Assembly: GCA_003551565.1 (NCBI GenBank)
Contig: PUMZ01000142.1
Coordinates: 1 to 41,861 of the forward strand
From: Candidatus Brocadiaceae bacterium
GTDB lineage: Bacteria > Planctomycetota > Brocadiia > SM23-32
Direction of reading: 5' to 3'
Length of the DNA: 41,861 nucleotides
This document shows, piece by piece, positions 34,152 through 41,861 of this stretch. Both the position numbers and the translations under genes were made by a program. Each line of letters begins with the position of its first letter. Position 1 is the first letter of the stretch. The notes under the pieces are model-generated. The model searched no databases. It had not been told where the DNA came from and saw only the letters and a list, made by a program, of their open reading frames with translations.

Positions 34152-35852
34152 ATGGTCAAGATCAGCGAAATATTACAGGTTCCGCGCCGTACGCGGCGCA
34201 TAGCAAATATCTCGAGTGTGCTTGTCTCGGAAGGCTTTGGATACGTTGTCAACCGTCTCAGGCTCGGGCGTTTCCTGCCTGCAAGGCTTCGTATTACCGG
34301 GCGTTCCCGGTTTGTCGAGCCGACAGATCTCCCGGAACGGCTGGCAAATGTGCTGGAGAAACTGGGTCCTACGGCGGTAAAATTCGGGCAAATGCTCTCG
34401 ACAAGGCCCGATTTGCTGCCCCCCGAATATGCAAGGGAGCTGCAGCGAATATGTCACCATGTGGCGCCTTTCCCCGCACAAGAGGCAAGGAGCATTCTGG
34501 AGCGCGAACTCGGCAGCGAGGTGGGGGAGATATTCGACGATTTTGACGACGAACCGGTCGCCAGCGGTTCGATCGCACAGGTCCACAAGGCGCGCCTCAA
34601 AAGCGGTAAGGTGGTGGTGGTCAAGGTGCGGCGTCCCCGGATCAAACGAACTGTCGAGGACGATATCGCCATCATGCATTACCTTGCCACGCAGGCGGAT
34701 CGCCTGGAGGAGTTCAAGCCTTTACGTGTCCCTCTGCTGGTCGAAGAGTTCTCCGAGGGGATAAGACGGGAGATGAACCTCCTGTCGGAGGCGGCCGATA
34801 CGCACAAGTTTCACGCGGCCTTCCTGGACGATAAAAGCCTTGTTGTCCCGAAAGTCTACTGGGATTTCTGTTCCCCGGCAATACTTACAATGGAGATGGT
34901 TGACGGAGTTTTTTTGAGCGATTTCAGCCAGTCAACCGGGCCGGAGAGGTCTCCGGGGCTGGACCGCAGGGTTTCGATGGTTATATTGGACCGGTTTCTG
35001 AGGCAGTACTTCGAACTGGGTTATTTTCATGCGGATCCGCATACCGGCAATATACTTTTAACGGATGATAACAGGGTCGCTCTGATAGACTTCGGCCTGA
35101 CCGGCCGCCTGGGAGATGAACTGCGCAGCCGGTTGGGCGCTTTTATTATAGCGCTGGGCAAAAAACAGTTCGAGCTGGCGGCGCACGTTTTGGCGGAAAC
35201 CGGCGCGTTCCCGCCCGATGTGGATGAGGAAGCTTTCGAAGCGGAGACCGCGGCGCTGCTGGAACGCTACTATCACATACCTTTTGAAAAAATAGACATG
35301 CAGCAGGCGTTCCAGGACGTGATGCACATCGTGCGTAAGCACAATGGAATGATGCCCCGCAATTTCGTTTTGCTTGGGAAATCACTGGTCACCGTGGGCG
35401 GAATGATCAACCAGCTATCGGCCGGTATCAATGCAGCGGAACTTGTTGCGCCATACGCGCAGAACCTGGTTATCGAGAAGTTCAAACCGGAGACGGTATC
35501 CAAAAGACTGACCGAACACGCCTACGAATTCTCCACGCTTCTGCGCACCATGCCCAGGGACCTGCGGCAGCTGATCGGCAGGTTGAAGAGCGGCGCTATC
35601 GAGTTTGCCATTGACCACCGGGGGCTGGAGAGATATCTTCTGGATCTCGACCGCACCGGCAACCGGCTTGCTTTGAGTATCATACTGGCCGCCATACTTA
35701 TCTCTTCCACCACCATCCTGACCGCGGAACTGGGACCTTCGGTCGTGATTTTCGGGTGGGAAGCCAGCGCGCTGGGGTTGATGGGGTACCTTTTCGGGTT
35801 CATCCTGGGCATCTGGCTCGTTCTGGGGATATTCCGGTCGGGCACGATATGA
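34152..35852 (+). CDS. ubiB: ABC1/UbiB-family atypical kinase
   Basis: UbiB/ADCK proteins are atypical kinases (ATPases) needed for quinone synthesis or lipid homeostasis at the membrane. The 566-residue product has the family-defining LGPTAVKFGQMLSTRPDLLP (KxGQ at 77-80), the Ala-rich-loop equivalent PVASGSIAQVHKARL, VVVVKVRRP with the ATP-binding lysine, the ExD region EEFSEGIRREMNLLSEA, YFHADPHTGNILL and VALIDFGLTGRL for metal binding, and two C-terminal hydrophobic helices (about 515-560) that anchor it. The ATG at 34152 is chosen since homology starts at once; its Shine-Dalgarno is weak. The reading frame upstream is low-complexity repeat. It ends 150 nt before a perfect palindrome. Confidence 0.93.
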   Translation: MVKISEILQVPRRTRRIANISSVLVSEGFGYVVNRLRLGRFLPARLRITGRSRFVEPTDLPERLANVLEKLGPTAVKFGQMLSTRPDLLPPEYARELQRICHHVAPFPAQEARSILERELGSEVGEIFDDFDDEPVASGSIAQVHKARLKSGKVVVVKVRRPRIKRTVEDDIAIMHYLATQADRLEEFKPLRVPLLVEEFSEGIRREMNLLSEAADTHKFHAAFLDDKSLVVPKVYWDFCSPAILTMEMVDGVFLSDFSQSTGPERSPGLDRRVSMVILDRFLRQYFELGYFHADPHTGNILLTDDNRVALIDFGLTGRLGDELRSRLGAFIIALGKKQFELAAHVLAETGAFPPDVDEEAFEAETAALLERYYHIPFEKIDMQQAFQDVMHIVRKHNGMMPRNFVLLGKSLVTVGGMINQLSAGINAAELVAPYAQNLVIEKFKPETVSKRLTEHAYEFSTLLRTMPRDLRQLIGRLKSGAIEFAIDHRGLERYLLDLDRTGNRLALSIILAAILISSTTILTAELGPSVVIFGWEASALGLMGYLFGFILGIWLVLGIFRSGTI

Positions 35853-36003
35853 GCCGGGGGATATTGGAATCGTTCCATGGCGGCGGATCGGCACTTTCAG
35901 GGACAGGGCGGTGCAGAGGTTTGGCCGCTCGAGGTGAGCATTGGACCGGGAGAAGGGACTGTTGCACCGATCAGCGGGATATAAAACAACTTTGTAAGCG
36001 CCC

Positions 36004-36037
36004 AATTCTTTTTCAAGACGTTGCTTGAAAAAGAATT
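36004..36037. terminator. Second copy of the CTTTTTC palindrome, downstream of ubiB
   Basis: AATTCTTTTTCAAG (36004-36017) and CTTGAAAAAGAATT (36024-36037) pair perfectly over 14 bp with a 6-nt loop. The arms are identical to those at 23596-23627 but the loop differs. It lies between two plus-strand genes and may end the ubiB transcript. Confidence 0.55.
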
Positions 36038-36074
36038 AAAAGAAAACGGCAAACGACGTCTTTTTTCCCCAACA

Positions 36075-36104
36075 TCGACAATTTTGTGGCGATGTGGATA
36101 TACT
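36075..36104 (+). promoter_or_regulatory. Promoter for DUF4432-aminotransferase unit
   Basis: TCGACA (36075-36080), 18-nt spacer, TATACT (36099-36104), then AGGAGG at 36115-36120. Confidence 0.5.
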
Positions 36105-36126
36105 GAGTGCCTGCAGGAGGTGGTCC

Positions 36127-37338
36127 GTGGTGAAGCGATGGACTGAAATACTGACCGATACATGCCGGGGAAATTCCGCCCGTGAGAGTGAGTGGGAACT
36201 CGATTCCGGAAACTTTTCCCCCGCTCCGGACCCGCCCTGGTCGGTCCGGCGCCGGCCGCTGCACGGCGGAAAACAGGAGGGGGTTGAATTGCTGGAGCTG
36301 GATAACGGCCGGATGTCATTGACCATTGTGCCCACACGCGGGATGAATGTTCTTCACGCGCATTGCGACGGTATAAGGCTTGGATTTGACAGTCCGGTTC
36401 ATGAGGTGGTTCATCCGCGATGGATCCAGCACGAAACAAGGGGTGGAAGGGGCTGGCTGGAAGGGTTTAATGAACTGATGTGCCGGTGTGGACTGGAGAA
36501 TACCGGCGCTTCGGGCTACGATCTCATACCCGGGGGGGCAGAGGAGGAGGAATTGTTTCTGCCGCTGCATGGCCGGATATCCAACACCCCCGCAAGGAGG
36601 GTCTGGTTCCGTTGCGAGCTGGAACCGCCATACCGGTTGACGGTGGGAGGTGAGGTCAGGGACGCCCGCATGTTCGGCCCGTCCTATTCGCTCGTGACGG
36701 AGATATCGACTTTGCCGGGCGCATCCGAATTCGAGATCCATGACGAGATCGCAGTTGCGGGCGGAAAGGCCGCAGAGCTGGAGTTGCTGTACCATTGCAA
36801 CTTCGGCACGCCCGTGCTCGGCGACGGAAGCCGTCTGGTGGCGCCGGTCAAGACAATGACCGCCCGGGACAAGGTGGCCCTGGAGGGCCTTGGTGAATGG
36901 GACCGGTTCGGCCCGCCGCAGGCCGGTTTCGAGGAGCAGTGTTATTATTTCACGCTATACGGCGACGATCAGGGGCGGACCACGGTGGCGTTGGTGGAAC
37001 CGCAGCGGCAGTTTGCCGTCCGTGCCGAGTTTCCCCTGGACCGGCTGCCTGCGTTTACGCTCTGGAAAAATACCGAGGCCGAAGCCGACGGATATGTGGC
37101 CGGTCTCGAACCGGGCACCGACTATCCCAATCCGCGCAGGTTCGAGCGGGACAAAGGGCGCGTGGTGCGCCTGGAGCCGGGTCGGCCTTTCCGCTCGGGG
37201 ATAACCATCGGGTTGACCGGCGGGAGCGGCAATGTCGGCGCTTTGTGTGAGAAGATCGACCAGATGGCGGTATGCGAGCCGGATATCTGCTCCACGATCG
37301 ACGGTGAGTTCGCCCCTGTGGTGGCGGACAATCGATGA
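36127..37338 (+). CDS. DUF4432 / aldose-epimerase-fold protein
   Basis: A 403-residue protein of the DUF4432 type, related to aldose 1-epimerases (galactose mutarotase fold). The sequence shows GVELLELDNGRMSLTIVPTRGMNVLHA, SPVHEVVHPRWI, GWLEGFNELMCRCGLENTGA, LPLHGRISNTPARRVW, LVTEISTLPGASEFEIHDEI, LLYHCNFGTPVLGDGSRLVAP and AFTLWKNTEAEADGYVAGLEPGTDYPNPRRFE. These include histidine and glutamate positions usual for sugar binding in the fold, but no verified catalytic assignment exists for DUF4432 that I can state. The start is GTG: AGGAGG lies 6 nt before 36127 and 9 nt before a second GTG at 36130. It ends 30 nt before the class V aminotransferase, with which it probably forms an operon. Confidence 0.8.
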   Translation: MVKRWTEILTDTCRGNSARESEWELDSGNFSPAPDPPWSVRRRPLHGGKQEGVELLELDNGRMSLTIVPTRGMNVLHAHCDGIRLGFDSPVHEVVHPRWIQHETRGGRGWLEGFNELMCRCGLENTGASGYDLIPGGAEEEELFLPLHGRISNTPARRVWFRCELEPPYRLTVGGEVRDARMFGPSYSLVTEISTLPGASEFEIHDEIAVAGGKAAELELLYHCNFGTPVLGDGSRLVAPVKTMTARDKVALEGLGEWDRFGPPQAGFEEQCYYFTLYGDDQGRTTVALVEPQRQFAVRAEFPLDRLPAFTLWKNTEAEADGYVAGLEPGTDYPNPRRFERDKGRVVRLEPGRPFRSGITIGLTGGSGNVGALCEKIDQMAVCEPDICSTIDGEFAPVVADNR

Positions 37339-37368
37339 GAACAATTTCAATGCAGAGGAGGAATACCG

Positions 37369-38505
37369 ATGAGAAAGAATTACATGTTTACGCCCGGCCC
37401 CACCATGGTGCCGCCCGATGTGCTTCTGGCGGAAGCTGCGCCACTTATCCATCACCGCACGCCCCAATTTTCCGGGATACTCCGGGAGGTCGGCGAAGCC
37501 CTGAAGGAACTTTTTGGCGCCGCGGGTGATGTCTATATTGTTACCGGCTCCGGCACCGCCTCGATGGAGGCCGCCATAGCAAACACCTGTTCGGCCGGCG
37601 ATAAAGCCATCTGTGTGCGCGGAGGCAAGTTCGGCGAACGATGGTCGGAGCTCGCCTCGGCGTACCGGTGCGAGGTTGTTGATGTTGATACGGAATGGGG
37701 ACGGTCTTTCTCTGCCGAACAGGCGCAGGAGCTTCTGGAGCTCCACCCGGATGCCGCTGTGCTGTGCGTAACGCACAGCGAGACATCCACGGGGGCGCTG
37801 ACCGATGTGGAAGCCATAGCCTCCCTGACCCGCAACAGCGACACGTTGCTTGTTGTGGACGCCATCACGAGCATCGGAGTGCACAGAGTTGAGATGGACC
37901 GGTGGGGCGCCGACGTTGTGGTCGCGGGCTCCCAGAAAGGCTGTATGGTCCCGCCGGGACTGTCCTTTATCGCCGCGTCGCCGCGCGCCTGGGAAGCGGT
38001 GGAGGCGTCCACCTCGCCGCGTTACTATCTGGATATGCGGGCGATGAAGAAGAACTGGAGCAAGTATCAGACGCCGTATACCGGACCGGTATCGCTGGTG
38101 CGGGCGTTGCATGAGGCACTGGCAATGATGCGTGAAGAAGGGCTCGAGAACCTCTACGAACGGCACCGCCGACTTGCCGAAGCTTCGCGTGCAGCGATGC
38201 AGGCCATCGGGCTGGTGCTCGTGGCCGAGCATCCGGCCAACGGCGTGACAGCAGTATGGGGTCCGGAAGGCGTCGATACCGGCAAGCTGACCAGGAAAAT
38301 GCGGGACGAGTATGGCGTCACCATCGCCGGAGGGCAGGGCCACCTGAAGGGCAAGATATTCCGTATTGGCCACATGGGCTATGTCAGTGAAGACGACCTG
38401 CTGATATGCATATCTTCCATAGAGCGGGCGTTGCGTGACCTGGGCTATGACTTTGAGTTCGGCGCCGCTTTATCCACGGCGCACAGGGTGTTATTCGGCG
38501 AATAA
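37369..38505 (+). CDS. Class V aminotransferase (alanine-glyoxylate / serine-pyruvate type)
   Basis: A 378-residue PLP enzyme of the class V family. Key segments: FTPGPTMVPPDVL start, IHHRTPQF, VYIVTGSGTASMEAAIAN, VTHSETSTGALTDV, LLVVDAITSIG with the pyridine-binding Asp164, VVVAGSQKGCMVPPGLSF with the Schiff-base Lys190, and a C-terminal GQGHLKGKIFRIGHMGYV. Members transfer amino groups between alanine or serine and glyoxylate or hydroxypyruvate; in several bacterial lineages they make serine by the phosphorylated or glyoxylate route. The exact donor is not predictable. GAGGAGG lies 7 nt before the ATG. No serA follows; a small histone-fold gene with its own promoter comes next. Confidence 0.9.
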   Translation: MRKNYMFTPGPTMVPPDVLLAEAAPLIHHRTPQFSGILREVGEALKELFGAAGDVYIVTGSGTASMEAAIANTCSAGDKAICVRGGKFGERWSELASAYRCEVVDVDTEWGRSFSAEQAQELLELHPDAAVLCVTHSETSTGALTDVEAIASLTRNSDTLLVVDAITSIGVHRVEMDRWGADVVVAGSQKGCMVPPGLSFIAASPRAWEAVEASTSPRYYLDMRAMKKNWSKYQTPYTGPVSLVRALHEALAMMREEGLENLYERHRRLAEASRAAMQAIGLVLVAEHPANGVTAVWGPEGVDTGKLTRKMRDEYGVTIAGGQGHLKGKIFRIGHMGYVSEDDLLICISSIERALRDLGYDFEFGAALSTAHRVLFGE

Positions 38506-38526
38506 CGGCGGATGCGGGCCGTTCAT

Positions 38527-38555
38527 TTGACATATGGCCTTGAATGACGTATTTT
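38527..38555 (+). promoter_or_regulatory. Promoter for the histone-fold gene
   Basis: TTGACA (38527-38532), 17-nt spacer, TATTTT (38550-38555). The predicted start near 38562 gives a leader of about 78 nt. Confidence 0.6.
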
Positions 38556-38639
38556 TATGCTTAATCGGTCGCAAGGGAAGTTCGTTGCGTTATACGTTGA
38601 CGTTTCGTAGAAACTTTTTTTCTTTATGGAGGTTCAGCA

Positions 38640-38819
38640 ATGGCTAAGGAATCATTACTCGTCAGCTCGAAAGTGAAAAACGTAATCAAGTCGGAAGGTC
38701 TTATGTGTGCATCGGAAACGATCGATGCGCTCAATGACTGTGTTCACTGCTGTATCAAGAAAGCCATGGACCGTGCCAAAGCAAACGGCCGCAGGACGGT
38801 GCAGGCAAAAGACCTGTAA
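38640..38819 (+). CDS. Single-histone-fold bacterial histone
   Basis: A 59-residue protein with a GGAGG ribosome binding site 7 nt before the ATG. The sequence reads as a histone fold: SSKVKNVIKSEG (alpha1), CASETIDALNDCVHCCIKKAMDRAKANG (long alpha2 with heptad-like hydrophobics) and the conserved loop-2/alpha3 start GRRTVQAKDL, matching the R-K-T-I-K-A-E-D-I segment of archaeal HMf histones. It ends right after D-L, so alpha3 is only a stub, as reported for bacterial histones such as Bdellovibrio Bd0055. It would dimerise and bind DNA through loop-2 Arg51/Arg52/Thr53. Four cysteines (23, 34, 37, 38) are unusual and CVHCC could bind metal or form disulfides. No coding region overlaps it. DNA binding is inferred from the fold. 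Confidence 0.85.
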   Translation: MAKESLLVSSKVKNVIKSEGLMCASETIDALNDCVHCCIKKAMDRAKANGRRTVQAKDL

Positions 38820-38955
38820 ACCAATCCTGAAAAGCACGAAGACGTGTGGACATTCCCGCCCGGCAAATATGTTTTTCCCTTGCGGCCGCTTTGGGCGGAT
38901 TGGATAACACGTCTTAGATGTTCTGGAAGGGTGCCTGCGGTGCGGTACAGAGACG

Positions 38956-38993
38956 AACCCCGTTTTGAATGTTACAAAACGGGGTTCTTTTTT
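38956..38993 (+). terminator. Strong intrinsic terminator
   Basis: AACCCCGTTTTG (38956-38967) and CAAAACGGGGTT (38975-38986) form a perfect 12-bp stem with a 7-nt loop, followed by C and TTTTTT (38988-38993). It ends the histone transcript about 137 nt after its stop and lies 24 nt from the convergent ppdK end. Confidence 0.9.
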
Positions 38994-39017
38994 CGGATGA
39001 AGCGACCGCCTCGGGCC

Positions 39018-41861
39018 TCAGACCCTTTCAGCTTCGCGTATGGCGCGTGTGATGATCGGACGGGTTTTGGCCGAAGCCAGTTCATCCCGCACCTCATCCT
39101 CCAGCTCGATGCCGATCTGCGCCGCAGCCAGTCTGGCGACCGGAACGCGGAAGGGGGAACAGGAGACGTAATCCATCCCGACCCTGTAGCAGAACTTGAC
39201 GGACTCGGGATCTCCCCCGTGCTCGCCGCATATTCCCACTTTCAGCTCCGGTTTCGTCGCCCGCCCGCGGTCAACTCCCATATGGACGAGTTCTCCCACG
39301 CCCGATTGATCCAGCGACTGGAACGGGTCTTTCTCCAGGATTTCGCGTTGGACGTAATCAGGAACGAAGGTGCCCACGTCGTCACGGCTGTAGCCGAACG
39401 TCATCTGAGTGAGATCGTTGGTGCCGAAACTGAAGAAATCGGCATGCCGTGCGACCTCCCCGGCCGTAAGCGCGGCCCTGGGGATCTCAATCATCGTCCC
39501 GATGCGGTACTGCACGTCCGCATCGCTGCTGTCAAGCACTTCGGAGCAAACTTCAAGGGCTGCTCCGCGCGTGACCTCCAGTTCCCTGGCCGTGCCGGCG
39601 AGGGGTATCATGATCTCCGGTTGCACTTTGACTCCCTTCTCCACACAGGCCACTGCCGCTTCCATAATGGCCCTGACCTGCATTTTATAGATATCCGGAT
39701 AGGTAATGCCGAGCCGGCATCCGCGATGGCCGAGCATCGGGTTGAGCTCGCCGAGTTCTTCCACGCGCCTTTTCACCTCCGCCGGGGTCTGTCCCATGCG
39801 TTCGGCAAGTTCGGCCTGGATCTTCTCATCATGGGGCAGGAACTCGTGCAGCGGGGGGTCAAGGAGACGGATGGTGACCGGCCGCCCTTCCATGGCTTCC
39901 AGGATTTCCTGGAAATCGCCGCGCTGCTGGGGGAGCAATTTATCCAGGGCGGTGTCGTAGAGTTTCCGTGGTCCCGCAAGCTCTTCCCGGAGTGCTTCGA
40001 TTCTCTTTTCGATTTTTTTCTTCTCTTCCTTGCCGGCCTGGGTCAGGGCGATTTGTTCGTTTTCAACCTGTTTCTCGATGCGCCGGACATCAGGTGCACT
40101 CAGCATCATCTGCCGCACGTAGCTGATACGCTCGGACTCAAAAAACATATGTTCGGTGCGGCACAGTCCGATGCCTTCGGCACCGAACTCCAGCCCCTGC
40201 CGCGCGTCCCGGGGCGTGTCGGCATTCATCCATACGCCCATCTTGCGGTAGCGGTCAGCCCACCCGATAAGTATCCCGAAAGCGCCGGCCAGCTTCGGCT
40301 CTTCCTGCTCTATAGCGCCGTCAAAAACCTGCCCGGTGCTGCCGTCCAGAGAGAGGATATCGCCTTCGGCAAATTCTTTGCCCGCAATGGTCACGCTTTC
40401 GGCGTCGGGCGATACGGCGCTGCATCCCGCCACGCAGCATTTACCCATACCCCGGGCGACAACCGCCGCATGGCTGGTCATCCCGCCGCGTGCGGTCAGG
40501 ATCCCGACGCTGGCGTCCATGCCGCCGATATCTTCCGGGCTGGTCTCTTCCCGGACCAGTATGACGCCGGTTCCGTCGGCCTTTTCGGCTTCGGCTTCCG
40601 CCATCTCCTCGGCCCTGTCGGCGGTCAGTGCGATCTTGCCGACTGCGGCCCCGGGCGAAGCCGGCAGGCCGCGCCCCAGTTCCGCCCCGGACTGCTCGGC
40701 TTTGGTTTTGGCCTCGGGCTTGAACTGTTTGTGCAGAAGCTGCTCGATCTGGCGTGGCTCCACCCGCAGCACGGCGGTTCTTTCATCGATAAGGGATTCT
40801 TCGGCCATATCCACCGCGATCTGAACGGCGGCGGCCGCCGTCCTCTTGCCGGTGCGCGTCTGGAGCATGAAAAGCTCGCCCTGCTGGGCGGTGAATTCGA
40901 AATCCTGCATGTCCTTGTAATGTTCCTCGAGCTTATGCTTCATCTCGACGAGTTGATCATACATTTCTGCATACAGCTCCGTGGCTTCCTGCGGGTCGAC
41001 ATCGCTGTCGTCGAACCCGGAAAGATCCTCCTGCGGCAATCCGTTGACATCCTGGGGTGTGCGGATGCCGGCCACCACGTCTTCCCCCTGTGCATTGATC
41101 AGGTATTCCCCGTAGAGTTTGTTCTCGCCCGTCGCCGGGTTGCGGGTGAATCCCACGCCCGTGAAACTGGTATAACCCATGTTGCCGAAGACCATTGTCT
41201 GGACGTTGACCGCGGTGCCCAGAAGCCCACGGATCTCGTTGATCTCGCGGTAACGCACCGCCTGAGAGTTGTTCCATGAACCGAAAACGGCGTTGATGGC
41301 GCGCTGGAGCTGGGCCTTTGGATCCTGGGGAAACTCCTCGCCGGTATCCTCCATATAAACCTTCTTGAACTGTTCGACGATATCTTTCAGCTGTTCCGCA
41401 TCGAGCTGGCTGTCGAACTTGACACCTGCTTCCTCGCGCGCCCTGTGCAGGTAATCGTCGAAATCGCTGTGCGGTATCCGCATCGCCACGTTTCCGAACA
41501 TCTGAATGAAGCGGCGGTAACAGTCCCACGCAAAGCGTTCGTCTCCGCTCTGCACGGCCAGCCCCTGCACAGAATCGTCGTTCAATCCAAGGTTGAGGAT
41601 GGTATCCATCATGCCCGGCATACTCTGCGCTGCTCCGCTCCTGACGCTGACCAGCAAGGGGTTCTCCGTATCGCCCAGCTTCCGGCCGGTCGTATCCTCA
41701 AGCCTTTTTATATGCTCTTCGACTTCTTCTTCCAACCCTTCCGGCCAGCCACCGACCTCCTGGTATTCCTGGCATGTCTCGGTCGTGAGGGTAAAACCGG
41801 GAGGAACAGGCAGCCCCACATTGGACATCTCGGCGAGGTTGGCCCCTTTCCCGCCCAACAG
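39018..41861 (-). CDS. ppdK: Pyruvate, phosphate dikinase (5' end outside window)
   Basis: PPDK interconverts pyruvate, ATP and phosphate with phosphoenolpyruvate, AMP and pyrophosphate, giving ATP-saving glycolysis or gluconeogenesis in anaerobes. About 947 codons are present and the frame runs off the edge within LLGGKGANLAEM, so only some 20 N-terminal residues are missing. Visible landmarks: the ATP-grasp part GLPVPPGFTLTTE, VSVRSGAAQSMPGMMDT, GNMGYTSFTGVGFTRNPATGE and LFMLQTRTGKRT; the phosphohistidine domain TARGGMTSHAAVVARGMGKCCVAGC; and the PEP-binding barrel EGIGLCRTEHMFF, GHRGCRLGITYPDI, FFSFGTNDLTQMTFGYSRDD and VGICGEHGGDP with the catalytic cysteine. The first codon visible as a possible start (TTG, 41858) is internal. 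It converges with the histone gene. Confidence 0.97.
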   Translation of the reverse strand: MLGGKGANLAEMSNVGLPVPPGFTLTTETCQEYQEVGGWPEGLEEEVEEHIKRLEDTTGRKLGDTENPLLVSVRSGAAQSMPGMMDTILNLGLNDDSVQGLAVQSGDERFAWDCYRRFIQMFGNVAMRIPHSDFDDYLHRAREEAGVKFDSQLDAEQLKDIVEQFKKVYMEDTGEEFPQDPKAQLQRAINAVFGSWNNSQAVRYREINEIRGLLGTAVNVQTMVFGNMGYTSFTGVGFTRNPATGENKLYGEYLINAQGEDVVAGIRTPQDVNGLPQEDLSGFDDSDVDPQEATELYAEMYDQLVEMKHKLEEHYKDMQDFEFTAQQGELFMLQTRTGKRTAAAAVQIAVDMAEESLIDERTAVLRVEPRQIEQLLHKQFKPEAKTKAEQSGAELGRGLPASPGAAVGKIALTADRAEEMAEAEAEKADGTGVILVREETSPEDIGGMDASVGILTARGGMTSHAAVVARGMGKCCVAGCSAVSPDAESVTIAGKEFAEGDILSLDGSTGQVFDGAIEQEEPKLAGAFGILIGWADRYRKMGVWMNADTPRDARQGLEFGAEGIGLCRTEHMFFESERISYVRQMMLSAPDVRRIEKQVENEQIALTQAGKEEKKKIEKRIEALREELAGPRKLYDTALDKLLPQQRGDFQEILEAMEGRPVTIRLLDPPLHEFLPHDEKIQAELAERMGQTPAEVKRRVEELGELNPMLGHRGCRLGITYPDIYKMQVRAIMEAAVACVEKGVKVQPEIMIPLAGTARELEVTRGAALEVCSEVLDSSDADVQYRIGTMIEIPRAALTAGEVARHADFFSFGTNDLTQMTFGYSRDDVGTFVPDYVQREILEKDPFQSLDQSGVGELVHMGVDRGRATKPELKVGICGEHGGDPESVKFCYRVGMDYVSCSPFRVPVARLAAAQIGIELEDEVRDELASAKTRPIITRAIREAERV

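Noticed and set aside
38820-38955. Possible tRNA gene after the histone gene
   Set aside because: No T-loop GGTTCRANNCC and no acceptor stem pairing were found.
38844-41279. 811-codon plus-strand frame opposite ppdK
   Set aside because: It would need to read through the strong terminator at 38956-38993 and is a shadow of the PPDK frame.

Overview
The window looks like chromosomal DNA of an environmental Gram-negative bacterium. By eye it is fairly GC-rich with long antisense open frames. Outer-membrane biogenesis proteins (an OstA/LptC-type and an AsmA-type giant), a lipoprotein signal, an FG-GAP repeat protein, a Gfo/Idh remnant, a right-handed beta-helix protein, a stand-alone URO-D-family protein and a DUF4432 protein point to the PVC group (Lentisphaerota, Kiritimatiellota, Planctomycetota) or a neighbouring uncultured lineage. 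This placement is inference from gene content. I found no tRNA, rRNA, CRISPR array, transposase or phage gene.

Layout. 1-2293 (minus): the start of a protein-kinase-like gene cut by the window edge, an FG-GAP/VCBS repeat protein and a broken Gfo/Idh/MocA oxidoreductase tail. 2373-9537 (minus): thiC, then a 1021-residue AsmA-like protein with a regular repeat of about 120 residues, then an 884-residue LptC/OstA-like protein only 4 nt downstream. 9939-15273: mreB with its own promoter, hisF, nagA-like and ychF, and recO. 15350-17469 (minus): a truncated nitrilase lipoprotein followed by a secreted helical protein of unknown function. 17632-23562 (plus): a consensus promoter preceded by 9-bp direct repeats, a fused NfnA-NfnB-type oxidoreductase, a membrane-anchored bifunctional-nuclease-domain protein, an EamA transporter and pgi. 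23634-29416 (minus): a GyrI-like protein with an aldo/keto reductase, and uvrA overlapping a UspA-UspA-EIIA fusion by 4 bp. 29780-33837: corrinoid adenosyltransferase, URO-D-family protein and beta-helix protein. 33916-38819 (plus): UbiB/ABC1 kinase, DUF4432 protein, class V aminotransferase and a 59-residue histone-fold protein. 39018-41861 (minus): pyruvate, phosphate dikinase, cut by the window edge.

Most genes are housekeeping: DNA repair (uvrA, recO), cell shape (mreB), thiamine, histidine and cobamide synthesis, and central carbon (pgi, ppdK). The parts most worth attention are the bacterial histone (38640-38819), the paired giant envelope proteins (2373-8097) that could form a lipid conduit across the periplasm, the UspA-UspA-EIIA fusion coupled to uvrA, an apparently leaderless uvrA promoter, and two families of short dispersed palindromic repeats.
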